Origin: a virus
Length of the DNA stretch: 49,265 bases
Strand: one strand, 5' to 3'
Virus record (IMG/VR): IMGVR_UViG_3300032289_001775
Coordinates: 1 to 49,265 of that record
Position numbers and translations under genes: made by a program. Below the pieces are notes generated by a model that was not told the origin of the DNA, searched no databases, and saw only the letters and a list, made by a program, of their open reading frames with translations. Below, piece after piece: positions 1-8,886 of this stretch; the first letter of the stretch is position 1; every line of letters starts with the position of its first letter.

Positions 1-123
1 AGGTCGACTACACCGGCGAGACCGCCGGCTTTCCCGCCATCCGCGTCGACCTCCAGGACGGCCAGCTCCGCACCGAGTGGCTCCCCTGGTTCACGCCACG
101 CGCCGGCGGCGATGTCGTCTGGG
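1..123. repeat. Direct terminal repeat, left copy
   Basis: These 123 bases are identical to 49143-49265, so the window is one circular (or circularly permuted) genome with its ends overlapping. The repeat lies inside the coding sequence of the baseplate spike gene and is not a gene boundary. That fits assembly of a circular or permuted molecule better than a defined phage terminal repeat. Confidence 0.95.
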
Positions 124-422
124 ATCCGCCCACCGTCGGCGAGGTGGTGATGCTCCTGGCCCCGTCGGGCGAGCTGGCCAACGGCGTCGCCATCCCAGGC
201 TTGTTTTCTGATGGCAATGCCAACGGCGACCGCGCCAACCTCCACCGCCGCACCTACGGCGACGGCACCGTGGTGGAGTACGACCGCGACAGCCACACCC
301 TCACGGTCGACGCAACGGCCAGCAGCTCCACCGTCATCGTCAAGGCCAGCCAGGTGCAGATCCAAGGCACCGAGCAGGTCACCATCACCTCCCCCCAGCT
401 CCACCTGAACCCCGGCGACTGA
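3..422 (+). CDS. V: Baseplate assembly protein V (spike), 3' part
   Basis: This is the C-terminal part of a P2 gpV-like spike protein; the N-terminus is at 49034-49265 and the joined protein is about 176 aa. The visible part has an OB-fold-like start (WLPWFTPRAGGD, VGEVVMLLAPSGEL), then the usual DGTVVEYDRDSHTLTVDATAS strand-rich segment and a beta-helix-like tail (VIVKASQVQIQGTEQVTI). gpV forms the trimeric membrane-piercing needle under the baseplate. A PAAR tip gene follows 2 bp downstream, as expected for a contractile tail. In the linear window it is cut at the 5' end only because of where the circle was opened. Confidence 0.85.
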   Translation, partial: VDYTGETAGFPAIRVDLQDGQLRTEWLPWFTPRAGGDVVWDPPTVGEVVMLLAPSGELANGVAIPGLFSDGNANGDRANLHRRTYGDGTVVEYDRDSHTLTVDATASSSTVIVKASQVQIQGTEQVTITSPQLHLNPGD

Positions 423-424
423 CC

Positions 425-682
425 ATGGCGCAGCTGATCCGCATCGGTGACCCGGGCAGCCACGGCGGCGCGATCATCACCGGCAGCGACGACACCTTCT
501 GCAACGGCATCGGCGTCGCGCGCGTCGGCGACACCTACAGCTGCCCCATCCACGGGCCCAACCCGATCACATCCGGCAGCCCCGACACCACCGCCAACGG
601 CCAGCCCGTCGCCAGGGTGGGCGACACCACCGCCTGCGGCGCCACACTGGTGGCCGGCAGCACCGACACCGAGGTGAACTGA
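425..682 (+). CDS. PAAR-domain spike tip protein
   Basis: An 85-aa protein made almost wholly of one PAAR domain: MAQLIRIGDPGSHGG at the start, two VARVGDT repeats (residues about 31-37 and 63-69), and conserved Cys/His residues (CPIHGP, TACGAT) that usually hold the metal at the cone tip. PAAR proteins sharpen the gpV spike in contractile tails. It follows V with 2 bp between and its stop overlaps the next start (TGATG), so it belongs to the baseplate operon. Confidence 0.88.
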   Translation: MAQLIRIGDPGSHGGAIITGSDDTFCNGIGVARVGDTYSCPIHGPNPITSGSPDTTANGQPVARVGDTTACGATLVAGSTDTEVN

Positions 683-1020
683 TGGCCGGCATGAACCGCA
701 ACACCGGAGACTCGCTGGGTGGGTTCGATCACCTCCGCCAGTCCATCCAGGACATCCTCACCACGCCGATCGGCACCCGCGTCCACCGGCGCGAGTACGG
801 CAGCCGCATCCCCAGGGCCGTCGACCGCCCGATCAACCAGGCCTTCATCGCTGACGTCGTGGCCGGCACCGCCGAGGCCCTCGACCGGTGGGAGCCCCGC
901 CTCCGCCTGGAGCGGGTGATCATCGACAGCATCTCGGCTGATGGCCAGATCGCGCTTAGCCTGGTTGGGTACTACCTGCTCAACGGCGAGCGGATCGAAC
1001 TCCAGGGGCTGGTGATCTGA
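682..1020 (+). CDS. W: Baseplate wedge protein W (gp25-like)
   Basis: A 112-aa protein of the gp25/gpW baseplate family. The diagnostic stretch is QSIQDILTTPIGTRVHRREY (residues about 19-38), followed by the EALDRWEPRLRLERV segment and a terminal beta-hairpin. In P2 and T4 this protein joins the baseplate wedge to the sheath. Start and stop both overlap neighbours as TGATG, which indicates translational coupling with PAAR and J. Confidence 0.9.
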   Translation: MAGMNRNTGDSLGGFDHLRQSIQDILTTPIGTRVHRREYGSRIPRAVDRPINQAFIADVVAGTAEALDRWEPRLRLERVIIDSISADGQIALSLVGYYLLNGERIELQGLVI

Positions 1021-1859
1021 TGGCCACGCTCGACTTCAGCTCCCTGCCAGCACCGGAGATCATCGAGGAGCTGGACTACGAGCAGATCCTGCAGTCGATG
1101 ATCGCCGACCTGCAGGCCCGCGATCCGTCCTACACCGAGATCCTGGAATCGGACCCGGGCATCAAGATCCTGGAGGTGGCCGCGGCCCGCGAGCTGCTGA
1201 TGCGCCAGCGGATCAACGACGCCCTCCAGGCCACCCTGCTGCGGTTCGCGCTGGCCGGCGACCTGGAGAACCTCGCCGCCTTCTACGGCGTCACCCGCCT
1301 GGTGGATGAAACCGACGAGGCCCTGCGGCTGCGCACCATCGAGCGGATCATGGGCAGCAGCACCGCTGGCGGCGCCGCCTGGTATCGCTACCAGGCCCTC
1401 ACCGCCAGCGAGCTGGTGAAAGATGCGGCCGTGAGCTCGCCCGCCCCCGGCGAGGTGCTGGTGAACATCCTCTCGACCCAGGGCAACGGCACCGCCAGCA
1501 CCCAGCTCCTCGAGGCCGTCGACGAGGTGCTGCAGAGCGACAGCGTGCGGGTGATCACCGACACCGTGACCGTGGCCAACGCCACCATCAACACCGTGCC
1601 CGTCACCGCCCAGGTCTACCTCTACCCCGAGACCCCGATCGACGTGTTCAACGGCCTGCAGGCCCGCCTCACTGCCGCGTTCACTGCAGCATCAGGCCTG
1701 GGCTGGGACGTCACCCGCACCTGGCTGATCACCCAGCTCCACCCGTCCGGCGTGCAGCGTGTGGTGTTGACTGCCCCTACAGCTGATGTAGTCTGCGGCC
1801 CCAGCCAAGCTCCGGCACTGGGCGCCATCACGCTCACGATGGCAGGGCGTGATCGATGA
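1020..1859 (+). CDS. J: Baseplate protein J
   Basis: A 279-aa baseplate J-like protein. Hallmarks are the N-terminal DPSYTEILESDPGIKILEVA (residues about 35-54), the RQRINDALQATLLRFA helix, and GDLENLAAFYGVTRL. The C-terminal part has the TAQVYLYPETPIDVFNGLQA segment. J forms the baseplate periphery together with W and I. It lies between them with overlapping stop/start codons at both ends, as in P2. Confidence 0.92.
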   Translation: MATLDFSSLPAPEIIEELDYEQILQSMIADLQARDPSYTEILESDPGIKILEVAAARELLMRQRINDALQATLLRFALAGDLENLAAFYGVTRLVDETDEALRLRTIERIMGSSTAGGAAWYRYQALTASELVKDAAVSSPAPGEVLVNILSTQGNGTASTQLLEAVDEVLQSDSVRVITDTVTVANATINTVPVTAQVYLYPETPIDVFNGLQARLTAAFTAASGLGWDVTRTWLITQLHPSGVQRVVLTAPTADVVCGPSQAPALGAITLTMAGRDR

Positions 1860-2764
1860 CGGCCAGCCGCCACGACCTGCTCCCGCCCAACGCCACACCG
1901 CTGGAGCGTGACTTCTCCCGCGCCACGTCGCTGTTCGAGCGGCTGGCGTACACCAGCAGCCAGGTGTTCGAGCCAGACGTCTTTGAGCCGGACGTGTTCG
2001 ACGACAGCCGGGTGGTGCCGAACATCCGCACGGCGAAGCGCACCGACATCCCCGACTCGGTGGTGCCGTGGCTGATCTACGAATACGGCCTCGGCGAGAT
2101 CCTGCCCTACCTGGGCAACAACCAGCGCCGCGCACTGGCCGATGGTGTCCTCTGGCAGCGGATCCGCGGCACCCCTGAGTCGGTCCGCATCGCCCTCAGC
2201 TGGATCGGGCTCACCGGCCTGATCGAAGAATCGGAAGGTGGCAGCGCACGATGGGCCGAGTACCAGCTGGGGCTGAGCGCGCCGACGACCGGCGAGCAGA
2301 TCATCGACGACATCGTCGCGGTGACGCGCATCAGCAGCCCGGTGCGGTCGCGGCTGCAGCGGATCTACGCCGGCTACGACTTCCGCCGGTTCGTGCTGGA
2401 CGACAGCCTGCTCAGCGAAGGCGGGATCCTCTCCGATCACAGCGGCGTGAGGCCCAGGCCGGACTGGCCGCAGATCAGCTACGGGCAGACCCACTCGGCG
2501 CTCGTCGCTGCCGCCACGCAGCTGAGAAGCGCCCACACCGATCTGGTCACCGTGCTGGCGCGCATGAGCGACCAGTTCGTCCTCTCGGTGAGCAGGCTCG
2601 ATGAGGAGTGGCACACGATCAACCATCCATCGCTGCTCAGCGATCAGGAAGGCAACCGCGCTGCCTACATCGGCCAGGTGTGGGGGGCATTCATCTGGCA
2701 GCCGATGCCATGGGGCAGCGTGAACGTCGTGGCCTCAAGCACTGTCACCACGGAGACGGCGTAG
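1856..2764 (+). CDS. I: Tail protein I, extended
   Basis: The 302-aa product matches P2 tail protein I in its first two thirds: LLPPNATPLERDFSRATS, then IPDSVVPWLIYEYGLGEILP and the GTPESVRIALSWIGL segment. P2 gpI is about 180 aa, so roughly 100 extra residues at the C-terminus are an extension of unknown role. An unusual acidic repeat, FEPDVFEPDVFDDS, sits at residues about 39-52 and recurs in a head-tail gene at 45931-46290. It starts on an ATGA overlap with J. Confidence 0.82.
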   Translation: MTASRHDLLPPNATPLERDFSRATSLFERLAYTSSQVFEPDVFEPDVFDDSRVVPNIRTAKRTDIPDSVVPWLIYEYGLGEILPYLGNNQRRALADGVLWQRIRGTPESVRIALSWIGLTGLIEESEGGSARWAEYQLGLSAPTTGEQIIDDIVAVTRISSPVRSRLQRIYAGYDFRRFVLDDSLLSEGGILSDHSGVRPRPDWPQISYGQTHSALVAAATQLRSAHTDLVTVLARMSDQFVLSVSRLDEEWHTINHPSLLSDQEGNRAAYIGQVWGAFIWQPMPWGSVNVVASSTVTTETA

Positions 2765-2769
2765 CATGG
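2761..2769 (+). promoter_or_regulatory. TAGNAT late-promoter-like element
   Basis: GTAGCATGG, with TAGCAT at 2762-2767, lies exactly 27 nt before the ATG at 2789. The same nine bases occur at the same distance before 41869. No good -35 hexamer is visible, so it may need an activator. Confidence 0.45.
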
Positions 2770-2788
2770 GCGGAAGCAGAGGGCGACC

Positions 2789-3274
2789 ATGGCGGCAGTC
2801 CTGACCACATCTGGGCGGATCGCCATCGCCGCGGCGATCAAGGCCCGCACCGCTCACCTCGCATGGGGTAGTGGCGACGCCGGCTGGGGCAACACGCCCC
2901 CCGATCCGCCAGGCAATGCCACCGCCCTGGTGGCCGAGATCGCGCGGCGCAGAGCCAACCAGGTGGAATACTGCGTGGCCGCCACCAACGGTTCGATCGT
3001 CGTCCCCGAGGGGAGATTCAACATCACCCCTACGCCCAGCCCCAACCTCTACTTCAGGTTCCAGTTCGACTTCGCCGACGCGGTTGGATCGACCATCCGT
3101 GAGATGGCGATCTTCCTCGACACTGTGCTGGCGGCCGGTGTCCCCGAGGGCCAGTTCTACCTGCTGCCTGCTCAGGTGGCCCAGCCCGGCACCATGCTGG
3201 TCATCGAGCGACGCGCGCCCATCGTGCGTGCCGCAACCACCCGCCAGCTGTTCGAGTTCGTGGTGAGCTTCTGA
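2789..3274 (+). CDS. Tail/fibre-associated protein, unknown
   Basis: A 161-aa protein with no family I can name firmly. The N-terminus (AVLTTSGRIAIAAAIKA) resembles the opening of phage tail-collar or fibre attachment proteins, and the WGSGDAGWGNTPP loop is typical of baseplate-attached fibre adaptors. It lies between gpI and the DUF4815 protein and couples to the latter by TGATG, so a role in fibre attachment is likely but inferred. A TAGCAT element stands 27 nt upstream. Confidence 0.6.
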   Translation: MAAVLTTSGRIAIAAAIKARTAHLAWGSGDAGWGNTPPDPPGNATALVAEIARRRANQVEYCVAATNGSIVVPEGRFNITPTPSPNLYFRFQFDFADAVGSTIREMAIFLDTVLAAGVPEGQFYLLPAQVAQPGTMLVIERRAPIVRAATTRQLFEFVVSF

Positions 3275-5214
3275 TGACCCTGACCGGCTACTACAACCGC
3301 TTCAACGCCGGCGACCGCTACGACGAGTTGCTGTTTCGTGCCGGCAAGGGCCTGCAGTCGGCCGAGCTGAACGAGATTCAGAGCGGCCTGATCGACCGGC
3401 TGAAGCGCATCGCTGATGCGGTGTTCAAGGACGGCGCAGTGATCAGCGGCACGCCGCCGACGATCGACGGCACGACGATCAACTGCCCGCTCAGCCTGAT
3501 CTACCTGCGCGGTGCCGTGCGCGAGGTGCCGACCCGCAGCTTCACCATCAGCACCACCGGCCTGGTGCAGGTTGGCGTCTACCTCCTCGATGAAGAGATC
3601 ACCGAGGTCGAGGACGCCGATCTGCGCGACCCGGCGATCGGCACCCGCAACTACACCGAGCCCGGCGCTGGCCGCCTGCGCGTCACCCCAACCTGGGGCC
3701 GCAACGGCGACGGCAGCACCGGCGAGTTCTATCCGGTGTGGACGATCATCGACGGCACCCTCCTGAACCAGGCTGGAGCGAACGTCGGCAACGCCTTCAC
3801 CGAGGCGCTCGCCCGCTACGACAGGGAGAGCAACGGCAGCTACATCGTCACCGGCCTCAGCGTCACCGCCCTGGGCCTGGCGGCCGGCGTGAACGCCTTC
3901 AGCGTGCGCGAGGGCGTCGGCAACATCTTCGGCTACAAGGTCGACCGCGGCACCGCCACCCGCCTCAGCTACGCCGAGGATCCCGACCTCGACTTCGTGG
4001 ATTCTGAGCCGGACACTTTCACCGGCACGACTGGCGGCAGCGCCACCATCCAGCTGAACCGCGCCCCGGTGCAGGCCATCAGCGAGGTGGTGATCACCCG
4101 GGAGAAGACCGTCTCGATCACGCGCGGTGGATCCAGCGGTGGCCAGGACACCCTGCCCGATGTGTCGGTGCTCAGCATCCAGTCGATCGTGCAGGGCGGC
4201 ACCACCTACACGCCGACGACCGACTACTTCCTGAACGGCGACAAGGTGGACTGGAGCCCCGCCGGCGCAGAGCCGGCGCCCGGCTCCACCTACTCGATCA
4301 CCTACCGCTTCCTCGGCCCGGCCACGCCCACCTCCGTGAACCTGCAGGCCGGCACCTTCACGGTCACCGGTGCAGTGAACGCCACGCTGGTGCTGAGCGA
4401 CTACAGCTGGAAGCTGCCGCGCTACGACCGCATCTGCCTCGACCGCGATGGGAACTTCCAGCGGGTGAAGGGCATCGGCTCCAGGTTCACGCCAGTGCCG
4501 CCGGACGTGCCGCCGAACCTCTTGTCGCTGGCGACGGTGGAGCAACGGTGGGGGCTCACCCCGAACGTAACCAACGACGGCATTCGCGCAATCCCGTTCG
4601 ACCAGCTGGAGCGGATGCGCCGTCTGGTCGTCGACCTGTTTGACCTGGTGGCCGTCGAGCGGCTGCGCGTCGACATCAGCTCACGTGAGCCATCGAGCAA
4701 GCGCGGGGTCTTCGTTGACCCGTTCATCGATGACGACCTGCGCGACCAGGGCATCGCCCAGACGGCTGCGATCGTCAACGGCACCCTGCAGCTGCCGATC
4801 AGCGCCGCGGCCTATTCGGCGGCCGACAACAACACCCAGGACTGGCTGCTGCCGTTCACTGAGGAGGTGATCCTCGAGCAGACGCGAGTGACGGGCAGCA
4901 GCCGGATCAACCCGTTCCAGGCGTTCGACCCGATCCCCGCGCCCGTCACCCTGACTCCATCGGTCGATCGGTTCGTGCTGACCGAATCCGTGTGGACGTC
5001 CGACGAAACGCGGTGGATCGTCTCCTGGGCTGGCCCAGGTCCTCGCGGGCTCTCGATCACAACCGACACCATCCGAAACGAGCTGCTGAGCACAACTGAG
5101 CGGCCGGCCGAGTTCCTGCGGCAGATCCAGATCAACTTCACACTGGCTGGGTTCGACCCAGGCGAGACCCTCACCCAGGTCCTGTTCGACGGGATCAACG
5201 TCACCCCACCCTGA
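3274..5214 (+). CDS. DUF4815-type tail protein
   Basis: A 646-aa structural protein that fits the DUF4815 family of phage tail proteins. The N-terminus is characteristic: YYNRFNAGDRYDELLFRAGK, then LQSAELNEIQSGLIDRLKRIADAVF. Beta-rich repeats follow, with a short helical stretch (FDQLERMRRLVVDLFDLVAVERL, about residues 447-469). Such proteins are large and sit next to gpI or fibre genes. It is probably part of the distal baseplate or fibre network; its molecular role is not known. Confidence 0.75.
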   Translation: MTLTGYYNRFNAGDRYDELLFRAGKGLQSAELNEIQSGLIDRLKRIADAVFKDGAVISGTPPTIDGTTINCPLSLIYLRGAVREVPTRSFTISTTGLVQVGVYLLDEEITEVEDADLRDPAIGTRNYTEPGAGRLRVTPTWGRNGDGSTGEFYPVWTIIDGTLLNQAGANVGNAFTEALARYDRESNGSYIVTGLSVTALGLAAGVNAFSVREGVGNIFGYKVDRGTATRLSYAEDPDLDFVDSEPDTFTGTTGGSATIQLNRAPVQAISEVVITREKTVSITRGGSSGGQDTLPDVSVLSIQSIVQGGTTYTPTTDYFLNGDKVDWSPAGAEPAPGSTYSITYRFLGPATPTSVNLQAGTFTVTGAVNATLVLSDYSWKLPRYDRICLDRDGNFQRVKGIGSRFTPVPPDVPPNLLSLATVEQRWGLTPNVTNDGIRAIPFDQLERMRRLVVDLFDLVAVERLRVDISSREPSSKRGVFVDPFIDDDLRDQGIAQTAAIVNGTLQLPISAAAYSAADNNTQDWLLPFTEEVILEQTRVTGSSRINPFQAFDPIPAPVTLTPSVDRFVLTESVWTSDETRWIVSWAGPGPRGLSITTDTIRNELLSTTERPAEFLRQIQINFTLAGFDPGETLTQVLFDGINVTPP

Positions 5215-5216
5215 GC

Positions 5217-6644
5217 ATGCCCCTCACCGCAAACGGCGCAGGCCAGATCACTGGCTCCTTCACAATCCCCACCAACGTCCCCACCGGGACGAAGCGGGTC
5301 ACGTTCCTGGGCAACCAGGGGACCTTCGGCGCTGCGCGCTTCATCGGCGAAAGCATCATCCAGACGATCACGCAGCGCCAGGTGCGGACGATCGAAACCC
5401 GCATCTTCGATCCCCTCGCCCAGACCTTCCGGCTGGAGCAGAGTCGGTTCGTCACGGCCATCGATGTGCGGTTCGCCGCGCGCGGCAGCACCGCCAACAA
5501 CGTGGTCCTGGAGATCCGCGAGACCGAGCTGGGCCTGCCCAATACCGTCACCCTGGCGGAGGGCGTGCTGCTTGGCTCGGCCATCATGGTTGGGGCGTGG
5601 AACAAGATCAGCCTGACCCGGCCGGTGTACCTGCAGGCCGGCGTCGAGTATTCGATGGTGCTGCTCACGGATGACGCGGTGCACGCGGTGAACATCGCGG
5701 AGCTGGGCAAGTTTGACGCGGCGGCCCAGCAGTTCGTCACCAGCCAGCCGTACACCATCGGCACGCTGCTCAAGAGCTCCAACGCAAGCACGTGGACGCC
5801 GGTGCAGGAGGCGGACCTGGCGTTCAGGATCTACGGCGCCAACTTCACCAGCAACACCCGCACGGTGGATCTGGGCCCAGTGCGGGCGGCGGTGATCACC
5901 AGTCTCACGCGGTCGGGCAGCACGGCGACGGCAGTCTGCGATCGGCCGCACCGCTTCCCCAACGGGCAGAAGGTGGTGATCAGCGGCGCGAACCAGTCGA
6001 GCTACAACGGCACACCGACGATCACGGTGACCAACCCAACGACCTTCACCTTCTCTGTTTCCGGCAGCCCCGCCACGCCCGCGACCGGCACGATCCTCGT
6101 CGCTCCTGCGGACACCACCGACCTAGTGGCCCTGGCTGGCGTGGAGCGTGTGAGCAGCGCCACCGACGTGGAGTTCGTCTTTACCCGCTCGGACGGAGTG
6201 CAGGCGCGAGCGTCCGAGAACGCCCGCATCAGCCTGGCCGAGGATGTGAACCTCCCCCTCACCCTGTCGGCGATGCTGCGCGGCACGCCGACCGAGAGCC
6301 CATTCCTGTTCGCCGGCACGCAGGCCCTGCTGGGCAACCTGCGCGAGTCGGCCAACTACGTGAGCCGGGCGGTGCCATGCGCTGCTGGCGCGCGGGTTAG
6401 CGTCACGTTCGAGGCACTGCTGCCCGGTGGCTCGGGCGTGGTGGTGGAAGTGGAGACCAGCACCGCCACATGGCAGACCGTGGCGCTCACCAGCTCCTCG
6501 GCCGTGGGCGACGGCTGGACGGAGCAGGTGCACACCGTGGCAAACTTCTCTGCCGGCGGGGCCACCACCCGCGTGCGCCTCACGCTGAGCGGCTCTGCCG
6601 CGGCCCGGCCCCGGCTCCGCCAGCTTCGTCTTGTGGTGATCTGA
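5217..6644 (+). CDS. Tail fibre/baseplate beta-rich protein
   Basis: A 475-aa all-beta protein that begins 2 bp after the DUF4815 gene. The middle has the DPLAQTFRLEQSRFVTAIDV segment often found after DUF4815 proteins, then an inserted Ig-like module (about residues 220-290, HRFPNGQKVVISGANQSSYN). A jelly-roll-like C-terminus follows (RLTLSGSAAARPRLRQLRLV). It is probably a fibre or receptor-facing baseplate protein. No catalytic motif is visible. Confidence 0.6.
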   Translation: MPLTANGAGQITGSFTIPTNVPTGTKRVTFLGNQGTFGAARFIGESIIQTITQRQVRTIETRIFDPLAQTFRLEQSRFVTAIDVRFAARGSTANNVVLEIRETELGLPNTVTLAEGVLLGSAIMVGAWNKISLTRPVYLQAGVEYSMVLLTDDAVHAVNIAELGKFDAAAQQFVTSQPYTIGTLLKSSNASTWTPVQEADLAFRIYGANFTSNTRTVDLGPVRAAVITSLTRSGSTATAVCDRPHRFPNGQKVVISGANQSSYNGTPTITVTNPTTFTFSVSGSPATPATGTILVAPADTTDLVALAGVERVSSATDVEFVFTRSDGVQARASENARISLAEDVNLPLTLSAMLRGTPTESPFLFAGTQALLGNLRESANYVSRAVPCAAGARVSVTFEALLPGGSGVVVEVETSTATWQTVALTSSSAVGDGWTEQVHTVANFSAGGATTRVRLTLSGSAAARPRLRQLRLVVI

Positions 6645-6648
6645 TCCC

Positions 6649-8223
6649 ATGCCCATCGACGATCGGACGACAAACCGCAGCTACCAGCTGCCGAACGCGG
6701 CCAACAACCTGAGCGATGACGTGGCCCGGCTGCGGGCTGCACTGCAGGGGATCGACGCGGACATCTTCGCCCGGTACACCAAGACCGAGGTAGATGCCCT
6801 GATCAGCGGCCTGATCCAGGGTGCGCCCGGTGCGCTCGACACCCTGAACGAGCTGGCCGCTGCGATGGGTGACGATCCGAACTTCGCCGCGACGATCACC
6901 AACCAGCTGGCGCTGAAGGCCGACCTCGACGAGGTCTACACCAGGGCCCAGGCTGACGCCCGCTACGTGCAGGGCTCGACGCAGGTGGAGATGGTGTTCA
7001 TCGCCACCGCCAACCAGTCGGTGTTCACCCTGGCCACGGCGGTGATCAACAAGGCCTCGGCACTGGTGACGGTCGACGGCGTGGTGCAGCCGACCAGCGA
7101 GTACAGCATCAACATGACGGGCACCGAGCTCACGCTGAGCGAGGGCGTGCCGGTGGGGACGATCGTGCGCGTGCTGGCCCTGGGCGTCGCCAGCCCTGGC
7201 GCACCGGCCGACGACTCGGTGACCGAGCCGAAGCTGCGCACCGGCGCGGTGTCGACCAGGGCGCTGGCGGTGGGCATCGCGCCAACGGTGAGCAGCATCA
7301 ATGCCGGCCCGCTGGCGGGCTTCCGCAACGCGATCATCAACGGCCATTTCTGGCTTTGGCAACGAGGCACAAGTTTCACCGGCTCAGAGTATGGCGCCGA
7401 TCGATGGCGGAATCTTCGCAATGGCACCGCATGCACGATGAGCCGGCAAACGTTCAGCCTCGGGCAAACTGAGGTACCTGGAGACCCTGAGTTCTTCTGT
7501 CGGATGGTTGTCGCGTCTGTGACGGGAGCTGACAACTATTCGCTGTTGCAGCAACGCATTGAGTATGTGCGCACGTTCGCGAACAAGAAAATTACAATCT
7601 CGTTCTGGGCAAGAGCAACCGCGCCTGGCAGCATCAGCATCGAGCTGGAGCAGATCTTCGGGACAGGCGGATCGCCAAGCGCTCCCGTGACTGGAATCGG
7701 CGTCGTGAAGAAGCAGGTGACTACTTCCTGGCAGAAAATTGAGCACACGGTTACGCTGCCTTCACTCAGCGGCAAGACACAAGGCGCCGATGACGATTGC
7801 CTGGCCCTTAACATTTGGCTAGATGCAGGATCAAACTTCGCATCACGCACTGCCGAACTGGGCCACCAGTCCAACACGTTCAGTATCAGCCAGGTGCAAG
7901 TCGAGCTCGGGCCAATCAGCACGCCATTCGAGCGCAGGCCTGAGGCCATCGAGTTCGTTCTGTGCCAGCGCTACTACCAGGCCGGCACGCGCGTCAACGT
8001 CGGTGGCGTCACGGCTAATGGGGTCGGGCTCTACTCATCCGTGCAGCTCCCTGTGAGAATGCGGCGCACGCCGGCTGCCGAGCAAGAAAGCGTCGCGTTT
8101 GTCGGCAGCTGCAACGACATCTCTGTCCTGCTGGGCACCGGCCACATGGACGTGATTGTATCCAACACAACTGGCGGGGCAGGCATTGCATCTGCCTTCT
8201 ACGCTTTGTCCGCTGAACTGTGA
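6649..8223 (+). CDS. Tail fibre protein with carbohydrate-binding-like C-terminus
   Basis: A 524-aa fibre. The N-terminus has the phage tail-repeat region: YTKTEVDALISGLIQGAPGA, then LDTLNELAAAMGDDPNFA and YTRAQADARY (residues about 42-105). The C-terminal half starts with GFRNAIINGHFWLWQRGTSF (about 224-243), the usual opening of a phage jelly-roll/CBM-like receptor domain, and ends with LCQRYYQAGTRVN and a short tip. From about 7350 on, base composition is visibly lower in GC than in the first half, which suggests that the receptor-binding end was exchanged. Confidence 0.8.
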   Translation: MPIDDRTTNRSYQLPNAANNLSDDVARLRAALQGIDADIFARYTKTEVDALISGLIQGAPGALDTLNELAAAMGDDPNFAATITNQLALKADLDEVYTRAQADARYVQGSTQVEMVFIATANQSVFTLATAVINKASALVTVDGVVQPTSEYSINMTGTELTLSEGVPVGTIVRVLALGVASPGAPADDSVTEPKLRTGAVSTRALAVGIAPTVSSINAGPLAGFRNAIINGHFWLWQRGTSFTGSEYGADRWRNLRNGTACTMSRQTFSLGQTEVPGDPEFFCRMVVASVTGADNYSLLQQRIEYVRTFANKKITISFWARATAPGSISIELEQIFGTGGSPSAPVTGIGVVKKQVTTSWQKIEHTVTLPSLSGKTQGADDDCLALNIWLDAGSNFASRTAELGHQSNTFSISQVQVELGPISTPFERRPEAIEFVLCQRYYQAGTRVNVGGVTANGVGLYSSVQLPVRMRRTPAAEQESVAFVGSCNDISVLLGTGHMDVIVSNTTGGAGIASAFYALSAEL

Positions 8224-8268
8224 TGAGTTCTGCGTCGCCACCGTTCTTCACTTCGCCCCCCTTGACCC

Positions 8269-8838
8269 ATGCCACTGCAAAGGATCCCCGGCGCCATGGT
8301 GTCGGACTCGACAATCACAGGAGCGGACGTCCAGAACAGCAGCCTCACCGCCGCCGACGTGGGCGAGTCGCTCATCCGCCGCGGCACTCAGCAGGCCACC
8401 ACCAGCGGCACCTTCCGAGAGTTCACCGGCATCCCCTCCTGGGCCCGCCGCATCACCGTGAACCTGTGGGGCGTCTCGACGAACGGCACCACCAACATCC
8501 TCGTCCAGCTCGGCACCGGCGGGGCCCCCAGCACGGCCGGCTACACCGGCTTCAGCGTCTTCTCCTGGGCCAGCGGGGTGGTGCCGGTGTCGTCCGTGAA
8601 CGGCATCCCGGTCTTCAACAACGCGGCCTCCTACACCCACTTCGGCCGGATCGTCTTCACCAACGTGAGCGGCAACATCTGGGTGGCGTCCGGAGCGCTG
8701 GTGACCGGCGGCACCCAGGGTGCCATCACCTCCGGCGGCGTGATCGAGCTGTCCGGCGTGCTCGACTACCTGCGCATCGTCACCGCCAACGGCAGCGACC
8801 TCTTCGATGCTGGCGCGGTCAACATCACTTGGGAGTGA
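8269..8838 (+). CDS. Small fibre/tail tip protein
   Basis: A 189-aa protein. It opens with a fibre-like trimer stretch (DSTITGADVQNSSLTAADVG, residues about 12-31), which recalls the repeats that hold fibre shafts together. The rest is one predicted beta-sandwich (WARRITVNLWGVSTNGTTNI, then DYLRIVTANGSDLFDAGAVN). It follows the main fibre and may be an accessory fibre or fibre cap. No chaperone-like features are seen. Confidence 0.6.
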   Translation: MPLQRIPGAMVSDSTITGADVQNSSLTAADVGESLIRRGTQQATTSGTFREFTGIPSWARRITVNLWGVSTNGTTNILVQLGTGGAPSTAGYTGFSVFSWASGVVPVSSVNGIPVFNNAASYTHFGRIVFTNVSGNIWVASGALVTGGTQGAITSGGVIELSGVLDYLRIVTANGSDLFDAGAVNITWE

Positions 8839-8853
8839 GGCCAAGCCCGGCAC

Positions 8854-8863
8854 CCCTAGAATC
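8854..8863 (+). promoter_or_regulatory. CCCTAGAATC element before the sheath gene
   Basis: CCCTAGAATC contains the -10-like TAGAAT at 8857-8862, 30 nt before the sheath ATG. The same ten bases occur before the capsid gene (43629-43638). A clear Shine-Dalgarno (AGGAGG) follows at about 8872-8877. No consensus -35 is visible. Confidence 0.5.
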
Positions 8864-8886
8864 AACCTGACAGGAGGCTTCCGCCC

